A stretch of 64,000 nt of DNA, from contig NZ_CP066149.1 of NCBI RefSeq assembly GCF_023206395.1, positions 62,001 through 126,000 of the forward strand, in the 5' to 3' direction. Positions 1-9,428 of this stretch are shown here, piece by piece. Under the pieces are notes generated by a model. The model ran no database searches. It worked only from the letters and a program-made list of their open reading frames with translations, and had not been told where the DNA came from. Within the stretch, counting starts at the first letter, position 1. Each line of letters opens with the position of its first letter. The stretch comes from Vibrio sp. ED004 (GTDB lineage Bacteria; Pseudomonadota; Gammaproteobacteria; Enterobacterales; Vibrionaceae). The position numbers and the translations under genes were made by a program.

Positions 1-1268
1 ATACCATTTACCTGACGATTCTCTACTGACTGTCGAGTTGTCTCTGCAAAACTTGTTGCAACTTCAGTGTGGTCTTTTCCACCTAACTCACCAGTTCTAG
101 TTTGCATTGCGACTTGAGCTTGCTTATGCGTTTCTACATCTGCATAAAGCGCCATTACAGCTTCTTTCTTAGCCATCAGGTCCGCAATACCTTTATTCTT
201 GCGCAACTTTGCAGAAGAACCACTTGCAGGCATTGCATATGCACCAACAAACCAACGAGCACCAGTGTGATCAACATAAGTACGTGGGCCAACAAGCGTT
301 GCTGCATCTTGTTTTGCTAGCCACTGTTGGACTGAAAGAGCCTTTTTAGGTTTAAGTGCCTGTTCTTGACTTGTAATAATGTCCTTTGCACCTTGTTCTA
401 GTTTTGGACTCCAAACGGTTAGAACTGCAACTTCATAACGCTCTTCTTCTGCATTCCAAGACTCAGATTGTGCAAGAATAGATGTCCCCATAAGAGGTGC
501 CTTGGCTAAAGTATCAACCATACTGGTGGCTTCTAGAGCTACAGAGCCTTTAATCGCTTCTGCCTTTGCTACGATCTCTTCATGTTCCACTTGTGCCTCT
601 TCGTAACGAGCTTTTGCTTTCTCATACTTTTTGAGCTTCTTCTCTTCAATTTCACCAGAAGAGTATGCCGCATCAAGCTTCTTAATCACTGCATCCATAA
701 AAGCTTGACCACGGTCTTCATACGTTGCCCCTTGAATGTGAGCTGCTTCAGTGGCATCTACTTCAATAAGCAATTTAGTTAATGTCTTTTGGCTGCTAGC
801 AATTTTCTTTTCTAGCTTTATAAACTTCTCATTAAGCTCAGCATGCACATCTGTACCTGGCGCACTTAGTTGATCGACCGCACTCATCTTCGTACGCATA
901 AATTCCACAACTTTAGCTTTAGCACCCATAGTCGCGAGAGTTGCAAACATAGAACGCTTGATTACAAACGCATCATCATAAGTCGGATCGTCATTATCGA
1001 AAGTTTCACTATGAACGACAAAAATACGCTTCTTATCCGCATCCCAGCCTTGTTGCCAACCTCTGGTTACCATCAAATCACGAAGTTGATCTTCCGCAGA
1101 AACATAGTTCTCTTCGGTGATTTCAATCTGTTCATAAGGTTTTTCTGTCATGTCGGCAACCGCTTCGAGTGCAGGAGTACTTTCTTGAGCGATAAAGTCA
1201 GCAGCACTTGCTGTAGGGAGCATTGCAATACCAATTACCAATGCTAACGGAGTTAAAACTTGCTTCAT
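1..1268 (-). CDS. Secreted protein of unknown function (3' end outside window)
   Basis: An open frame runs from an ATG at 1268 to the window edge, about 422 codons without a stop. The N-terminus is a typical Sec signal peptide ending in ASA-A near residue 22, so the product should be periplasmic. The middle (roughly residues 135-235) is rich in Lys, Glu and Ala in long helical stretches and may form a coiled coil. It starts one base after the stop of the upstream gene, so it is the distal member of the minus-strand envelope operon. I do not recognise the family. No catalytic motif is visible. The true C-terminus is not in the window. Confidence 0.8.
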   Translation of the reverse strand, partial: MKQVLTPLALVIGIAMLPTASAADFIAQESTPALEAVADMTEKPYEQIEITEENYVSAEDQLRDLMVTRGWQQGWDADKKRIFVVHSETFDNDDPTYDDAFVIKRSMFATLATMGAKAKVVEFMRTKMSAVDQLSAPGTDVHAELNEKFIKLEKKIASSQKTLTKLLIEVDATEAAHIQGATYEDRGQAFMDAVIKKLDAAYSSGEIEEKKLKKYEKAKARYEEAQVEHEEIVAKAEAIKGSVALEATSMVDTLAKAPLMGTSILAQSESWNAEEERYEVAVLTVWSPKLEQGAKDIITSQEQALKPKKALSVQQWLAKQDAATLVGPRTYVDHTGARWFVGAYAMPASGSSAKLRKNKGIADLMAKKEAVMALYADVETHKQAQVAMQTRTGELGGKDHTEVATSFAETTRQSVENRQVNG

Positions 1269-1269
1269 G

Positions 1270-2397
1270 TTATTCACCATTTATTTGCTTTTTCGCCCAT
1301 GACGAGAATGATTTTTGTTGGTCAATCAGCTTTAGCCAACGAATTAAATTATTCGCAATTACTGGCTCGGCATCTTTGATAGATAGATAGAGATACACCC
1401 AAGATTCTGCTGACTCAGGTTCTAGGAGGATAGATTGTGCAGTTGCAGCCTTGAACAGATCTTCTTTACCAAGAGCCCTCGCTATATCCGCCAACATTTT
1501 CCAATTTCTTGCCTGTTGGGGCGCAAGGTTGATAGCAAGCGTTAGATCCTGGATTATCTCATTGGCATTTGTTCCTGCTGAGAAATTAGCCTGCGCTTTT
1601 CGATAAAGTAGATCAGCGAGTTGAACACTCGGATTTATGTTTTCAAATTTTACCAACCCGTTATTTAATATCGCTGTTGCTATAACTTTATTAATATCAT
1701 GGGCTGAAAATGGCTTAGCACTGAGCGAACAAAAGCTTGCATTACATAGTTCAACAAGGTCGTTAGTATTTAAATTAACGGACAACACTTGGTTACCATT
1801 AATAAGTTGATAAATATCAGCTAATTTTCTTTGACCCAAACTATGCAAATACTGCTGAGTTAACACAAAATCTTTACGCTCCAGAGCCATCAAAATTAAG
1901 CTCACAGCGCTACTCTCAACTTGGTTTCGCGGAATGATCACGCCGTTAGACTTAAATTGTTCTCTATCTAAGACCACCACATACTCTTGAGTACAAGAAT
2001 CCGTTTGGCTATTGCGATCGAATAAAAGTTTATGCGTTAATGCCGTCCGAGCATTAAGTCTCATAGATACATCTTGTTTAATGTCACTCCGTAAAGGCTG
2101 CATAATTCCTTTAATCTCAGAAGAGAAAGAAACGCTTCGCACGACTACTTCTTTAGCGAGCATCGTATAAAAAGTTTTTTCAGCAGCTTTAGACTCCGCG
2201 GTACCTGCAAATTTTTTGTTAGTTAAACATTGTTGCTTTACAACGAAGAAAACCCAGTTTCCATCTTCGTAAACACCAGTCTCGTTATCTGATAACTTTG
2301 TTTGATAGGCGTCCGATGCACTTTGAGCTGCTACAGACTTAATGAACAGACAGCTACAAGCAAGAAACATCGATAACAGTTTTTTATTAGTAATCAT
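1270..2397 (-). CDS. Secreted TPR-like protein of the LPP20/CsgG-like cluster
   Basis: This 375-residue product has a signal peptide (hydrophobic stretch to about residue 24, cleavage near VAA-Q). The N-terminal half has no motif I recognise. The C-terminal third (about 265-350) has alternating helices with the alanine and leucine spacing of tetratricopeptide repeats, suggesting a protein-interaction scaffold. Four cysteines are present outside the signal peptide, which fits an oxidising periplasm. The ATG at 2397 is preceded by an AAGAGA-type ribosome site. The gene sits 20 bases after the previous one and 1 base before the next, so co-transcription is likely. The function is unknown, and I infer a role only from the cluster. 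Confidence 0.8.
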   Translation of the reverse strand: MITNKKLLSMFLACSCLFIKSVAAQSASDAYQTKLSDNETGVYEDGNWVFFVVKQQCLTNKKFAGTAESKAAEKTFYTMLAKEVVVRSVSFSSEIKGIMQPLRSDIKQDVSMRLNARTALTHKLLFDRNSQTDSCTQEYVVVLDREQFKSNGVIIPRNQVESSAVSLILMALERKDFVLTQQYLHSLGQRKLADIYQLINGNQVLSVNLNTNDLVELCNASFCSLSAKPFSAHDINKVIATAILNNGLVKFENINPSVQLADLLYRKAQANFSAGTNANEIIQDLTLAINLAPQQARNWKMLADIARALGKEDLFKAATAQSILLEPESAESWVYLYLSIKDAEPVIANNLIRWLKLIDQQKSFSSWAKKQINGE

Positions 2398-2417
2398 TTT
2401 ATCTCTTCGAACTGTGC

Positions 2418-3377
2418 TTACTTAATAACAAGCGTAGATTTAGAGGTGTCTAACAAATATCCCATGAACGGGTTATTCTCATTGAAATATTGGATAAAAT
2501 TATCAACTGCATTTGAATATGATGATTTCTTTGAGCCGCTACTGCGTCCTCCAAATGTAACCGTTTTGGACACAATCACTGGAGACCCTAACTCTACAAA
2601 CAGTTTAATTTTGTCTATACGTTGCCCATTTACTTTTGAGCCATCCGAATTAACATTGATCTTCACTGGCTCACACGAAACCAATGTATCAACCGTTATT
2701 CCTGACGATGCCAGCACTTGCTCAACCATAGGTTCAAACATTTTTCGCTCAAAAGATGAGCTCCCTTTGTAGAAGACCTTTATGCAGGATTTATTACTGT
2801 ATTGGTTGAGCTTCTTATTCAAAGATAGAAATGAGGCGTGAAATTCTTTTCCTTTACTTGAATCCTCATAAATTATCGACGCTCTCTCAGCAGCAAGAGC
2901 GATCTTTTCTTGTCCACTAAGTAGCTTAAGATAGTCTTGTAGAGTTAACTCATTTAAAACCAACTGCTTACTATATTCACTCGCGGTGATGGCTAGAGTC
3001 CGCTCATATAGTGCAATCAAGTCGTTCTTTCGAATCTTACCCATCACATAATAAACCCCATTGTATCTCTCTATATGAGGCCACATCAGCTCAGGTAAAA
3101 GCACATTATTCGCATTCGACTTACTGATCGAAGACGTTTCTAAAGTTCCTTCCAACCGAGTAGTATTGACTACTTTCGAAATAGCAAAGCTATGTGTAGA
3201 ACGAATTGAAGAGGCAATCTGGTTCTTGGCATCTAACTTAGCATTAGCCAATGAATCCCCCACGCCAATGCCAGTGAAAGTACTAGGGTCACTCGCTATA
3301 TTCAGCGTCCATGTTGGCTGAGCGCAAACGACATTTGACACTAAGAGCAATAGTAAAATAACGTATTTCATTTTCAT
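2418..3377 (-). CDS. LPP20-like secreted protein
   Basis: A 319-residue protein with a signal peptide ending VCA-Q near residue 19. Residues about 38-70 show the pattern seen in LPP20/FlgP-type proteins: a G-x-G turn, then an Ala-rich helix of the type A-x-x-D-A-x-x-x-I-A. A short segment later reads as a strand-rich domain with YYVMGKI, typical of the same fold. It has no lipobox, so it should be soluble in the periplasm. The start could be the ATG at 3377 or the second Met at 3371. The ribosome site is weak for both. It lies in the same operon as the CsgG-like lipoprotein. The family call is by motif only, and the substrate or partner is unknown. Confidence 0.75.
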   Translation of the reverse strand: MKMKYVILLLLLVSNVVCAQPTWTLNIASDPSTFTGIGVGDSLANAKLDAKNQIASSIRSTHSFAISKVVNTTRLEGTLETSSISKSNANNVLLPELMWPHIERYNGVYYVMGKIRKNDLIALYERTLAITASEYSKQLVLNELTLQDYLKLLSGQEKIALAAERASIIYEDSSKGKEFHASFLSLNKKLNQYSNKSCIKVFYKGSSSFERKMFEPMVEQVLASSGITVDTLVSCEPVKINVNSDGSKVNGQRIDKIKLFVELGSPVIVSKTVTFGGRSSGSKKSSYSNAVDNFIQYFNENNPFMGYLLDTSKSTLVIK

Positions 3378-3392
3378 CCCGTGCTAGCGTTA

Positions 3393-4925
3393 TTAACTAT
3401 TTATAATTTTAAATTCCGCGCTGCGGTTTTTAATGTTGATAGCATGTGGTCGGCGACCTTTACCTTCTATTTTGAAAGTTCGGTAAATCTCACTTAAGCT
3501 CTGTTCAAACGCTTGACTTAGCGGGCCTGAGTAACGAAAATCTAATGTCATCGTTTTTCCATTTTTATCCCAGTTCCATGTTTCTACCTGGCCACTAGTT
3601 CCGTTATTTAAGACATGTTTAAATAGATCCACATCATTGCGCTTCGCGTTTCTTAAAACTATTTTGTATACGGTGCCTTTTTCCGCATGACGAGCAAGCG
3701 ACTGAATAACCTCAATACCCATTTTCTTCTTCAATTGCTTATATGCGATATGTTCCGAAACTTGTTTTGAGCGGCTAATAGGATCTACATAGATACGACT
3801 TTTCAAGGGATCATTAATAATTGTGAATAAAACATCACCTGTGTAATTGTCTTTTAACGCGATACTGACGGATGTTTCAATGCCTTCAACACCTTTGTGA
3901 TTCTCCACTTGTTTTTGGGTTTGGGTTAAGTGGAAGCTATGGGTTGCTTTCGTTTTACCATCGTTAGTTGCAAAACCTAGTTGTTCTAATTCGTCCGTCA
4001 ACCAATCCGTTTTGAGGCTATTTTGCGATTGAATATCGAAAACAGGCTGACCGAGAATAGAAGTGTAAAAACCCACATCATTAAGTAGCTTGCCCGAGTT
4101 CACCTCCGCTTCGATGATTACGTAGTATTGACCCCTAGCAATGTCTTCGTCGAGCATTTCATAAGCACTTACATATCCTTCAGTTTTTGTCGAAATAGCT
4201 AGTGCTATAGCTTCATTAAACTTCCCAGATTTTCCTTGTAACATGACGCCTTGAGTTTGCTGCACCGCATTTTGCATAGCATTAATGAGAGCAAGCTTGC
4301 GAGCTTCTGCCTCGCCGTGCTTCATATCTGCCAAGCCTTTTGATTCAACAAATTGATTAAATAACACACTTTGAGCTACTGTTTGCGATCCTCCAGTAGA
4401 AATAACCACTGTGTTACCACCATCAGTTGCCGCTGATCCGCCTCTTAGACGACTTACTTGGTTAACATCTGTTTCAGTAATGACCATCGCTACAAAATAG
4501 TCACCATCGTAAGAACCGGATTTTAATTCTTTCACCGCTGAAAGCGTGCCTTTAAAGCGGGTGTTGACTACATCGATAAATGACTCTTCTGAAAATTCTC
4601 TCTCACCCTCACCGTCCGAAACAGTGATGTATTTCATCGAGGCCGCAGTGGTACCACTAGTAGTCACACCATTTATCATTTCATTGAGTTTGCGTAAGGC
4701 GTCTAATCGAGCTTCTTCTAATCCTTTATTTTCATTTTTCTTACCAGAAAAGCCCATTGCTACTACGTAATAACCTGTAGCCGCACTTTTCCCTGACACA
4801 GTTCCTCCTCCTATATCGAATAGATGAAAGACGTCATCCATTGGTTCAGTAAAGCTTGCTGAGCTAAACATCAGAGAAAAAGTGATCAACAAGTACTTTT
4901 GGAAAATGTTACGTAGCAACGACAT
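3393..4925 (-). CDS. Secreted two-module LPP20/FlgT-N-like protein
   Basis: The ATG at 4925 lies two bases after the preceding stop. An in-frame TTG 15 bases upstream is less likely. The 510-residue product has a hydrophobic signal segment (about 6-24). Two similar modules follow: one near 55-170 and one near 200-275, each with an Ala-rich helix starting E-A-R and a closing strand (YFVAMVITE and YYVIIEAEV). The second resembles the N-terminal domain of the flagellar protein FlgT. The C-terminal half (about 280-510) is strand-rich and I cannot name it. It probably works with the CsgG-like lipoprotein encoded just upstream. The function is unknown. Confidence 0.75.
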   Translation of the reverse strand: MSLLRNIFQKYLLITFSLMFSSASFTEPMDDVFHLFDIGGGTVSGKSAATGYYVVAMGFSGKKNENKGLEEARLDALRKLNEMINGVTTSGTTAASMKYITVSDGEGEREFSEESFIDVVNTRFKGTLSAVKELKSGSYDGDYFVAMVITETDVNQVSRLRGGSAATDGGNTVVISTGGSQTVAQSVLFNQFVESKGLADMKHGEAEARKLALINAMQNAVQQTQGVMLQGKSGKFNEAIALAISTKTEGYVSAYEMLDEDIARGQYYVIIEAEVNSGKLLNDVGFYTSILGQPVFDIQSQNSLKTDWLTDELEQLGFATNDGKTKATHSFHLTQTQKQVENHKGVEGIETSVSIALKDNYTGDVLFTIINDPLKSRIYVDPISRSKQVSEHIAYKQLKKKMGIEVIQSLARHAEKGTVYKIVLRNAKRNDVDLFKHVLNNGTSGQVETWNWDKNGKTMTLDFRYSGPLSQAFEQSLSEIYRTFKIEGKGRRPHAINIKNRSAEFKIINS

Positions 4926-4927
4926 AC

Positions 4928-5947
4928 TTATAAGGCCCAATCTTCTGGAGTCCCTACAGACACGGCATAGACTTTGTTACGCTTCAAATAATCTTTCCCC
5001 ATTGCCTCAAGCTTTTTTTGAGTATCTTCAGCATCAAGATCGCCCTCTTTCCAAATAAACATCACTCCAGAACCACTTTCTGACTTCGGGGTTACTTCAC
5101 CCGATGCGATAGGAATATCTAGGCCATCATCACTAAGGAATAAAATTACCGGTTGCTTAGTTGCGAAACCCTGGTTTATCCCTGAATCAATAGCAAAACG
5201 GCCGTTACGGTAATTGGTAACACGGCCACCCACTGGGTAGTAATCCATCGTGCGATTGACCAGTACTTGAATCGCTTTTTGAGCAGCTTCTTTGTAAGCT
5301 TCTTGGAGTTCATTCTGGTTACGAAGGTCGAAGCCTCCTAAGAATTTATCTTCCATCATAAAGAATCGCTTAGCAGGCATGTTATGACGTATTGGTTCAA
5401 ATGAATGAACAATACGACCGGTATTTGGCTCTACAACTTTTGTTGTGACTAAGCTTCTAAAAATAATCTCGTTGTGATCACTTTTCTTTTTAACAACGGT
5501 TCCCAGAGATACTGATGTTTCAAATACATAATCAGGATTCAACTGGTCACCACGAGAGATTGCCCCATTTTCTTGTGTGTTTTCGGCTTGATAAGCAACT
5601 TCATACTCACAAGAGTCACAATTTCGAGTTAAAACTTCATAGCGTTTTGTTCGAGCAAGCTCATTTTCTAAGAGCTTTGCAACAATTCCATTATCTATAC
5701 TGGTTTTCTCTGCGTCTTTCTCAAATCGAATATGATCTACGTAAGCAGCAATTGACATTTTAGTGAATGCTTTAACGTCATAATTACTCGGTAATTCTAT
5801 ATTATTGCTATCAAACAACGCTTCACGATTAACCTTATTGATTTTTGAATTCGCACTTATATCCGCTTCAGAGTTAATTTTTAAAGCCGTAGATTGGCAT
5901 CCAAACAGAAAGATCGCTGCACAAAGCAGACTAATAGTTTTTTTCAT
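4928..5947 (-). CDS. CsgG/LpoB-like outer-membrane lipoprotein
   Basis: I place the start at the ATG at 5947, not the longer frame beginning at 5983, because MKK followed by a hydrophobic run and the lipobox FLFG-C (Cys at about 17) then forms a proper lipoprotein signal. The mature 320-residue protein has the layout of CsgG/LpoB-like proteins: an early strand with a helix around 65-95 (L-L-E-N-E-L-A-R-T-K-R-Y-E-V-L), then a long strand-rich region that binds or forms a complex at the outer membrane. Two cysteines in a C-D-S-C pair may form a disulphide. It is 2 bases from the next gene, which argues for translational coupling. It could be a pore (CsgG) or an enzyme activator (LpoB). The sequence does not decide. 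Confidence 0.7.
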   Translation of the reverse strand: MKKTISLLCAAIFLFGCQSTALKINSEADISANSKINKVNREALFDSNNIELPSNYDVKAFTKMSIAAYVDHIRFEKDAEKTSIDNGIVAKLLENELARTKRYEVLTRNCDSCEYEVAYQAENTQENGAISRGDQLNPDYVFETSVSLGTVVKKKSDHNEIIFRSLVTTKVVEPNTGRIVHSFEPIRHNMPAKRFFMMEDKFLGGFDLRNQNELQEAYKEAAQKAIQVLVNRTMDYYPVGGRVTNYRNGRFAIDSGINQGFATKQPVILFLSDDGLDIPIASGEVTPKSESGSGVMFIWKEGDLDAEDTQKKLEAMGKDYLKRNKVYAVSVGTPEDWAL

Positions 5948-5991
5948 ATTCTTATAATTCAGGTATTTCGTTACTGGAGACAAGATTAAAT

Positions 5992-6015
5992 AAAAGCCAG
6001 TCGAAACTGGCTTTT
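5992..6015 (-). terminator. Rho-independent terminator after the small lipoprotein gene
   Basis: Perfect 9-bp arms (AAAAGCCAG and CTGGCTTTT) with a 6-base loop. On the minus strand the hairpin is followed by a T-rich run. It separates the lipoprotein gene ending at 6023 from the CsgG-like gene starting at 5947, so read-through or a second promoter is needed for the remaining cluster. Confidence 0.8.
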
Positions 6016-6022
6016 AGGGGAA

Positions 6023-6634
6023 TTATTCAGCTGAGTTGAATGCTGATATAATTTTGTAGTTTTGATATGCAGAAACGATTGTAGAGTCCAAGTAATCAAC
6101 CTGTTCGATAGTAGTTTCAATCAAATCTGTTTCGGCCATCAATTGACTGAACTCAACCCCAGAGATCATAGAAGTTGTATCAAGAGCAAGGAAGTGGCTA
6201 GCATTCGAAAGAGCAACGGTTGCAGCTTCACCTAGGCCAGACATCATTTCATCAGCAATTGATGATTCCATGAAATTGTCTACAGTTTCTTTTTGTTCAG
6301 GTGTTAGCGCTTCATAAATCGCCAGCTTTTCTTCTTCTGTTTCAGCAGCTTCTGTTGCAGCGAAGTAATTACCTAGCTCAGGTGTGCTTAGAAGTTCGTC
6401 AGTGTAGCGCTCGTAAACTGGCTTAGCTGCAAGAAATGCCGTGTTCACACTAAAACGCGCAACTTCTAGCTCTTGTACTGTAGATGGCTGGTAGCCTTCT
6501 GTATTTGAGACTGCGTAAAGCTCAGCACCTTCATTGCGAAGGTCTTCGTAAGAAACCGCTTCTTGACCACCGATCATTGAACAACCAGAAACCATAGAAG
6601 TTGCAAATACCATTGCTAGTAAAGTTTTTTTCAT
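6023..6634 (-). CDS. Small acidic lipoprotein of unknown function
   Basis: The ATG at 6634 has an AAGG element about ten bases upstream. A TTG two codons earlier is not needed. The 203-residue product has a clear lipobox, VSG-C near residue 18. The mature part is helical and strongly acidic with many Glu and Ala residues and ends with a helix-rich region. No catalytic motif is visible. It is followed by its own terminator and precedes the CsgG/LPP20-like genes on the same strand. I do not recognise the family. Its position suggests an accessory role in the same envelope system. Confidence 0.75.
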   Translation of the reverse strand: MKKTLLAMVFATSMVSGCSMIGGQEAVSYEDLRNEGAELYAVSNTEGYQPSTVQELEVARFSVNTAFLAAKPVYERYTDELLSTPELGNYFAATEAAETEEEKLAIYEALTPEQKETVDNFMESSIADEMMSGLGEAATVALSNASHFLALDTTSMISGVEFSQLMAETDLIETTIEQVDYLDSTIVSAYQNYKIISAFNSAE

Positions 6635-6890
6635 TTTCAAATGCCTTAATTAACTCATATCCATATGATTTGAATAGCACCCCTAACTTGTATAGTACGA
6701 TATATTGTATGAGAGGTATGATATACCATTTAAAAACAATGCGCAAGAAGAAACTTGTTTAACGACTAATTAATCTGTATTTATCGTATTAGTCCCATAG
6801 CTCTAAATTTACAAGTTAAACACCCAATACTAGTGAGTTAACTCATAACTTGTAGGCCCCCTAATTGAAATTTCCACATTAGAAAAAAGA

Positions 6891-6925
6891 AAAAAGGCTG
6901 GGCAGATTACTGACTCAGCCTTTTT
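6891..6925. terminator. Bidirectional terminator
   Basis: Ten-base perfect arms (AAAAAGGCTG at 6891-6900 and its complement at 6916-6925) with A and T runs at both outer ends. It sits just past the stop of the YdjM-like gene on the minus strand and could also stop plus-strand transcripts. Confidence 0.8.
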
Positions 6926-6945
6926 ACTCTCAAGCTCTCTAACTA

Positions 6946-7947
6946 TTAATCACCTTTCAACATATCTAAGAATATCTGTCTCGATTCAGGTGTGTTGTCC
7001 CTGTGAGTTTCGTATTTTATATGTGTCTCTGCATCGGCAGACTGAGACAACTTGATGCTCCAAAGCGCGTTGAGTTGGTTCGGTACAATTGAATATCGGA
7101 CATCGATAATACGCAGCTCGTCTGTTGGGTTCTGAGCAATATAACCATTCGAGAACCAGCGGAAACGTTCAATGTCTTTGGCTTGTTGTGAATTAGGATC
7201 AAGCCAAGGGAAATCCTGACTCACGTTCAGTTTAGCAATTGAATCCCCCGGATAGGTTTTAACGGAGGTGCCGACTCGAACAGCATCTACGTAGTATCGA
7301 GATTCTGTTTCGTACACTACTTTCCACACTAAGATATTCGCGAAGCTCGGCTTTGTCTCTAATCGGATCGGCGTGTGTTGTCTTTCTTGCGCTAATTGCC
7401 AGCCAACCGCCTCTGCTCTGTCTCGCTGAATCATCCCTAGCGTTGGGTAAATCAAAGCCCACAGAAACGCAATACGTGCCAACCAAGGCACTCGTTTCAA
7501 CGTTGCAAACACAAGTAAAATTAGGATGGGAAGCGTATAAACAGGATCGATGATTGATATGGTATTCCAAGCAAAACGCGCGTTGGTCAAAGGCCAAAGT
7601 AACTGCGTGCCATAAGTGGTACAAGCGTCCAACAGTGCATGAGTGCCATAACCCAGTGCACAAAACAGCCAGCTTTGTTTGAAAGAAAGCCCACGCCTTT
7701 TTGCAATCAGGTGATGCAGAACCAAGGCACAGATCAAACTGCCAATGGGGATAAAGAAGAGTGAATGGGTAAATTGTCGATGGAACTCCAAGGCTAGCAA
7801 AGGGTCACTCTGAGACTTGATCAGTGCATCTAAATCTGGAGCCAACCCGGAGAGCAGCCCTAATACCCCAGCAACAACCAAATGTTGTTTTTTGCTCGCC
7901 GATTGTGACAAAGAAGCGCCTAACACGCCCTGCGTTAAAGGATCCAT
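6946..7947 (-). CDS. YdjM-like membrane-bound metal-dependent hydrolase
   Basis: A 333-residue inner-membrane protein of the YdjM (PF04307) type. The N-terminus reads MDPLTQGVLGA, the family signature, followed by an Asp pair in SGLAPDLDAL and the H-R-Q-F-T-H-S motif around residues 56-62, which supply the putative metal ligands. At least four hydrophobic segments follow, then a C-terminal soluble domain of about 140 residues. E. coli YdjM is SOS-induced, but I found no LexA-type CTGT-N8-ACAG box in the short region before this gene. The upstream side is occupied by a group II intron, so native promoter sequences may have been displaced. Substrate unknown. Confidence 0.85.
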   Translation of the reverse strand: MDPLTQGVLGASLSQSASKKQHLVVAGVLGLLSGLAPDLDALIKSQSDPLLALEFHRQFTHSLFFIPIGSLICALVLHHLIAKRRGLSFKQSWLFCALGYGTHALLDACTTYGTQLLWPLTNARFAWNTISIIDPVYTLPILILLVFATLKRVPWLARIAFLWALIYPTLGMIQRDRAEAVGWQLAQERQHTPIRLETKPSFANILVWKVVYETESRYYVDAVRVGTSVKTYPGDSIAKLNVSQDFPWLDPNSQQAKDIERFRWFSNGYIAQNPTDELRIIDVRYSIVPNQLNALWSIKLSQSADAETHIKYETHRDNTPESRQIFLDMLKGD

Positions 7948-8078
7948 AAATCACTCACTTTTAGCATTCCCTTGAATTGAACAAGTACATTTAGCTATAG
8001 CAGTGAATCCAGTTAAACAACAAGATTTTGTCAACATACTCATAGACATAATCGTATAAATGTAGACTGGCAAACATC

Positions 8079-8146
8079 GAGTAGGGTGAGGCGTTACCGC
8101 CTCATCCCTCTCACAGAACCGTACGTACGGACCTCGTATACGGCTC
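8079..8146 (-). ncRNA. Catalytic domains V and VI of intron copy 1
   Basis: Domain V (8116-8146 read on the minus strand) folds as an 8-bp lower stem starting GAGCC, which contains the AGC catalytic triad, a CG bulge on the 3' side, and a 4-bp upper stem with a 5-base loop. Domain VI follows as a GAGGCG/CGCCTC hairpin ending in the AT 3' terminus. Identical sequences occur in copies 2 and 3. Confidence 0.85.
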
Positions 8147-9428
8147 ATGCACACTTCCATTCAGCATATTGGCTGAACACATGCCCTGTCCTTATTGTTC
8201 CAAGATTTACCAACCCTTGGTCATTAAACCATTGATTTGGCATCGCATAGCTTGATAGGGGACTCGCTGCACTGACCCAACTTGTCATTGAGATATGTTG
8301 GAACGGCGGCTTATACCCTAACTGTTTTAACCTTCGGTGTAACCGTTGAGGCTTCTTCCAAAGTTTCAACTGGATACTACGAAGTCTTCTTCGTAGCCAC
8401 CCTGCTAACCTTGAGAACTCTCTGCTGCTATTGGTGATCCTGAAGTATTGACTGAACCCTCTTAACACTGGGTTTAAAGCTTTTATGACTTGCTCAAGTG
8501 GCTTACCGCACCCTCGCTTTGTCAGTCGCTTTAACTTACTTTTGAACCCTTTCAGTTTCTTAGTTTGAATGCGGGTAAATTGACTCCCGATTTCTACACC
8601 TAAGAACTTCACGCCATCACGGCTGTGCGCTATATGTGATTTCGTCTGATTCACTGTGAGTTTAAGCTCTCCTTCTAGGATCTTCGTCGCTTGTGCAAGG
8701 GCATTCTCTGCTCCTGCCTTGCTACGACAAAAGATGAGTATGTCATCCGCATAACGAACGAGCCTATGGTCACGCTTTCGCATTTCCTGATCGAACGCAT
8801 CAAGGTAGATATTGGCAATCAAAGGACTGATAACACCACCTTGTGGACTTCCTAGCTCTGTCTCCTGCCAACTACCGTCTATCATCACGCCACTTTTTTC
8901 AGAAACTGTTTTATCAGCTCTAACACGCTGCTATCTGTGACTCGCCTTCTGATGCTTTGAGGATCAACTCATGGTCGAGTTTGTCAAAGCACTTCGACAA
9001 GTCCATATCTACGACGTGCTGTAATCCGTATCGGCGGATAAACATCGTGGATTTGTTGATTGCATCGTGACAACTTCGATTCGGTCTATACCCAAAACTT
9101 GATGGGTGAAATTGCTCTTCGAAGATGGGGGTGAGGATATCATTGAGTGCTTGTTGGACAACTCTGTCCCTAACGGTTGGGATCCCAAGCAATCGTACCC
9201 CTCCGTCTTCTTTGGGTATCTCTACTCGTTTGACTGGCTGAGGTTTGTATTGCTTGGTTTTGAGTTCAGAGAGGAGTTGATCGAGGTTATCACTCAGATT
9301 TTCGGCGTAGTCGCTCAGGCTCTGCTCATCTATTCCAGCCGCGCCTTTCGCTTTCTTTACCTTTTAAACCCTTTATACAGCCTCTCTTTGTTGAGCAGAT
9401 GACCATATAAACTGTAATAAACTCGCAC
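8145..9428 (-). pseudogene. ltrA: Intron-encoded reverse transcriptase/maturase, frameshifted
   Basis: It would start with GTG at 9428 behind an AAGGAG site and stop with TGA at 8145, the last bases being the first of domain V. RT motifs are visible: the [16 protein letters not shown] block, [17 protein letters not shown] and RYADD. A maturase (X) domain follows and no HNH endonuclease, as in class C ORFs. Compared with copy 2 it has two extra T near 8895, one missing C near 8955 and one missing T near 9364. It keeps the correct frame at sites where copies 2 and 3 are shifted. Corrected for these indels the frame is about 427 residues. Confidence 0.85.

Noticed and set aside
4926..4940. TTG start of the two-module LPP20-like gene
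   Set aside because: An ATG follows directly at 4925 with better fit, 2 bases behind the upstream stop.
7948..8075. LexA (SOS) box before the YdjM-like gene
   Set aside because: No CTGT-N8-ACAG pattern was found in the 130 bases between the gene and the intron end.
7951..8160. Small ORF between the intron and the YdjM-like gene
   Set aside because: It lies mainly in intron domains V-VI and 3' exon sequence; no ribosome site or conserved motif.
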